Source: DATEMK01 sp039914625
Lineage (GTDB): Bacteria; Bacteroidota; Bacteroidia; AKYH767-A; OLB10
Direction of reading: 5' to 3'
Assembly (NCBI GenBank): GCA_039914625.1
Contig: JBDSOU010000110.1
Location: 1-6,068 of the forward strand
Length of the DNA stretch: 6,068 bases
This document shows positions 5,508 through 6,068 of this stretch, in pieces. Position 1 is the stretch's first letter. Every line of letters begins with the position of its first letter. The notes beneath the pieces were generated by a model, which was not told the origin of the DNA, made no database searches, and saw only the letters and a program-made list of their open reading frames with translations. Position numbers and translations under genes: made by a program.

Positions 5508-5920
5508 GAAAATGCAACGCAAAGGGAAGAGATGGAACTATCATTTATGTAATACCAATATGACTACAAGAAAAAGGAAAATGAGCGGCTTTTTTCGCAT
5601 CAAGTGAGATTATGGCTGAAGGAAGGGTAGGTAAGCAGGGAGGAATTGGTAAGGAAAAAATAAAAAGCCGAAGTCTAAAAAATGAAAATGTCCGAGCGAC
5701 ACGATCGAACTTACGTGGACTATTTACATTTCCGATTTTCTTTAGGGTCTCCGCAGGAATCGTAAGACCCAGAAGTGACAAGAAGTTGAATTGGAAACAT
5801 GAATTCGCGTTAGTGATTAAGTGGAAATTTTTTTGTTTGTTTGTCGCCTTACAGAAATATTATTTTGAAACAAAATATCATATGCAACAAATAAAAAAAA
5901 ATTGTAGTGTTAAAGCCTGA
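5508..5920. other. gene-poor 413-base stretch, possible decayed coding sequence
   Basis: No frame here is a convincing gene. Three open frames without good starts or sensible composition cover parts of it (plus 5612-5920, minus 5545-5781, and the tail of plus 5332-5607). The plus frame beginning at 5508 reads protein-like but is broken by stops at 5550, 5628, 5661 and 5676: it contains REEMELSF, YQYDYKKKENERLF, HQVRLWLKEG and VSREELVRKK, then after an ATG at 5682 a short piece with RTYVDYLHFRFSLG ending at 5765. It may be a degraded gene. A small hairpin GGGTCT/AGACCC spans 5745-5770. The right part (5820-5920) is simple A/T-rich sequence with T8 and A9 runs. Confidence 0.3.
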
Positions 5921-5953
5921 CCTTCTTTCCCGATTGTTTATCGGGAAGGAAGG
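5921..5953 (-). terminator. strong 14-bp hairpin after the efflux-adaptor gene
   Basis: CCTTCTTTCCCGAT (5921-5934) pairs with ATCGGGAAGGAAGG (5940-5953) around a 5-base loop, with a single mismatch that becomes a wobble pair only in plus-strand RNA. It stands 31 bases past the stop of the minus-strand gene at 5985-6068. A T-tract does not follow directly but comes about 20 bases later (A9 at 5893-5901 on the plus strand). It is likely a terminator or 3'-end stabiliser of that gene; no gene ends just to its left on the plus strand. Confidence 0.6.
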
Positions 5954-5984
5954 GAACGCCCAAATCACAAAAATGATTTTAATA

Positions 5985-6068
5985 TTACATCTTCATCCCA
6001 CCCATTGAATTAGCTCCATTCCGAATAGTATATTCACTCTGCAATAAAAAGCTACCGGAGCTTATTAC
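5985..6068 (-). CDS. C-terminus of a CusB/HlyD-type efflux periplasmic adaptor (partial)
   Basis: The last 27 codons of a minus-strand gene enter from the right edge and stop at TAA 5985-5987. The peptide VISSGSFLLQSEYTI followed by RNGANSMGGMKM fits the end of membrane-fusion (periplasmic adaptor) subunits of RND efflux pumps, where a V.(T/S)SG.FLL.SE strand-turn-helix closes the membrane-proximal domain. Bacteroidota heavy-metal members often end in a similar Met/Gly-rich tail. Such adaptors bridge an inner-membrane RND pump and an outer-membrane TolC-like channel. The pump and channel genes would be expected further right or upstream in the same operon. A 6-bp hairpin (AAATCA/TGATTT, 5962-5979) and the strong hairpin at 5921-5953 follow. 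Metal specificity cannot be judged from this fragment. Confidence 0.65.
   Translation of the reverse strand, partial: VISSGSFLLQSEYTIRNGANSMGGMKM

Noticed and set aside
5332..5607. 91-residue plus-strand open frame
   Set aside because: It crosses the end of the split gene and the antisense of the regulator remnant; its composition (runs of basic, Cys and Met residues) is not protein-like and both other readings explain the bases better.
5545..5920. Minus frame 5545-5781 and plus frame 5612-5920 as genes
   Set aside because: Neither shows a domain, and the minus frame starts only with TTG. The segment of the minus frame around IPAETLKKIGNVNSPRKFDR looks moderately protein-like, but I could not assign it to anything.

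Overview
The window looks like the chromosome of a member of the Bacteroidota. A large secreted protein ends in a typical type IX secretion (T9SS) sorting domain. Two genes encode outer-membrane beta-barrels with aromatic C-termini. Start codons follow A/T-rich leaders with no Shine-Dalgarno pairing, and TAnnTTTG-type -7 promoter elements sit upstream of several genes. The species cannot be named from this sequence.

Layout, left to right. (1) 1-119: the 3' end of an unidentified plus-strand gene. It converges on the next gene across a heptad-repeat inverted repeat (118-191). (2) 240-2287: two minus-strand genes for exported beta-barrel proteins of about 300 residues, probably distant paralogues, each with its own -7 element; the upstream one has a clear intrinsic terminator. 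(3) 2433-2897: the first quarter or so of a CPA1-type Na+/H+ antiporter on the minus strand, broken off in the middle of a conserved segment. It is a gene remnant. (4) 3174-4877: a 567-residue plus-strand protein with a signal peptide, about eight beta-propeller-type repeats and a T9SS C-terminal domain.

(5) 4878-5920 is a patchwork with no convincing intact gene. It holds a minus-strand C-terminal coding fragment (4879-5010) and a small plus-strand gene whose two halves lie in different frames across or near an A8 run (5042-5381). Next is the N-terminal half of an XRE-type helix-turn-helix regulator on the minus strand (5382-5507), interrupted by an in-frame stop and cut exactly where the preceding gene ends. 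The rest (5508-5920) is about 410 bases of uncertain content. (6) 5921-6068: a strong hairpin, then the last 27 codons of a minus-strand gene that resembles a CusB/HlyD-type efflux adaptor.

The intact genes concern the cell envelope: two barrels, one secreted propeller protein and one efflux adaptor end. They do not form an evident single operon or pathway. The most notable feature is the set of gene remnants at 2433-2897 and 4879-5507 flanking the T9SS gene, which suggests repeated rearrangement. The frame-split gene at the A8 run is the best candidate for something more than decay. I found no CRISPR array, tRNA, rRNA or complete insertion sequence.
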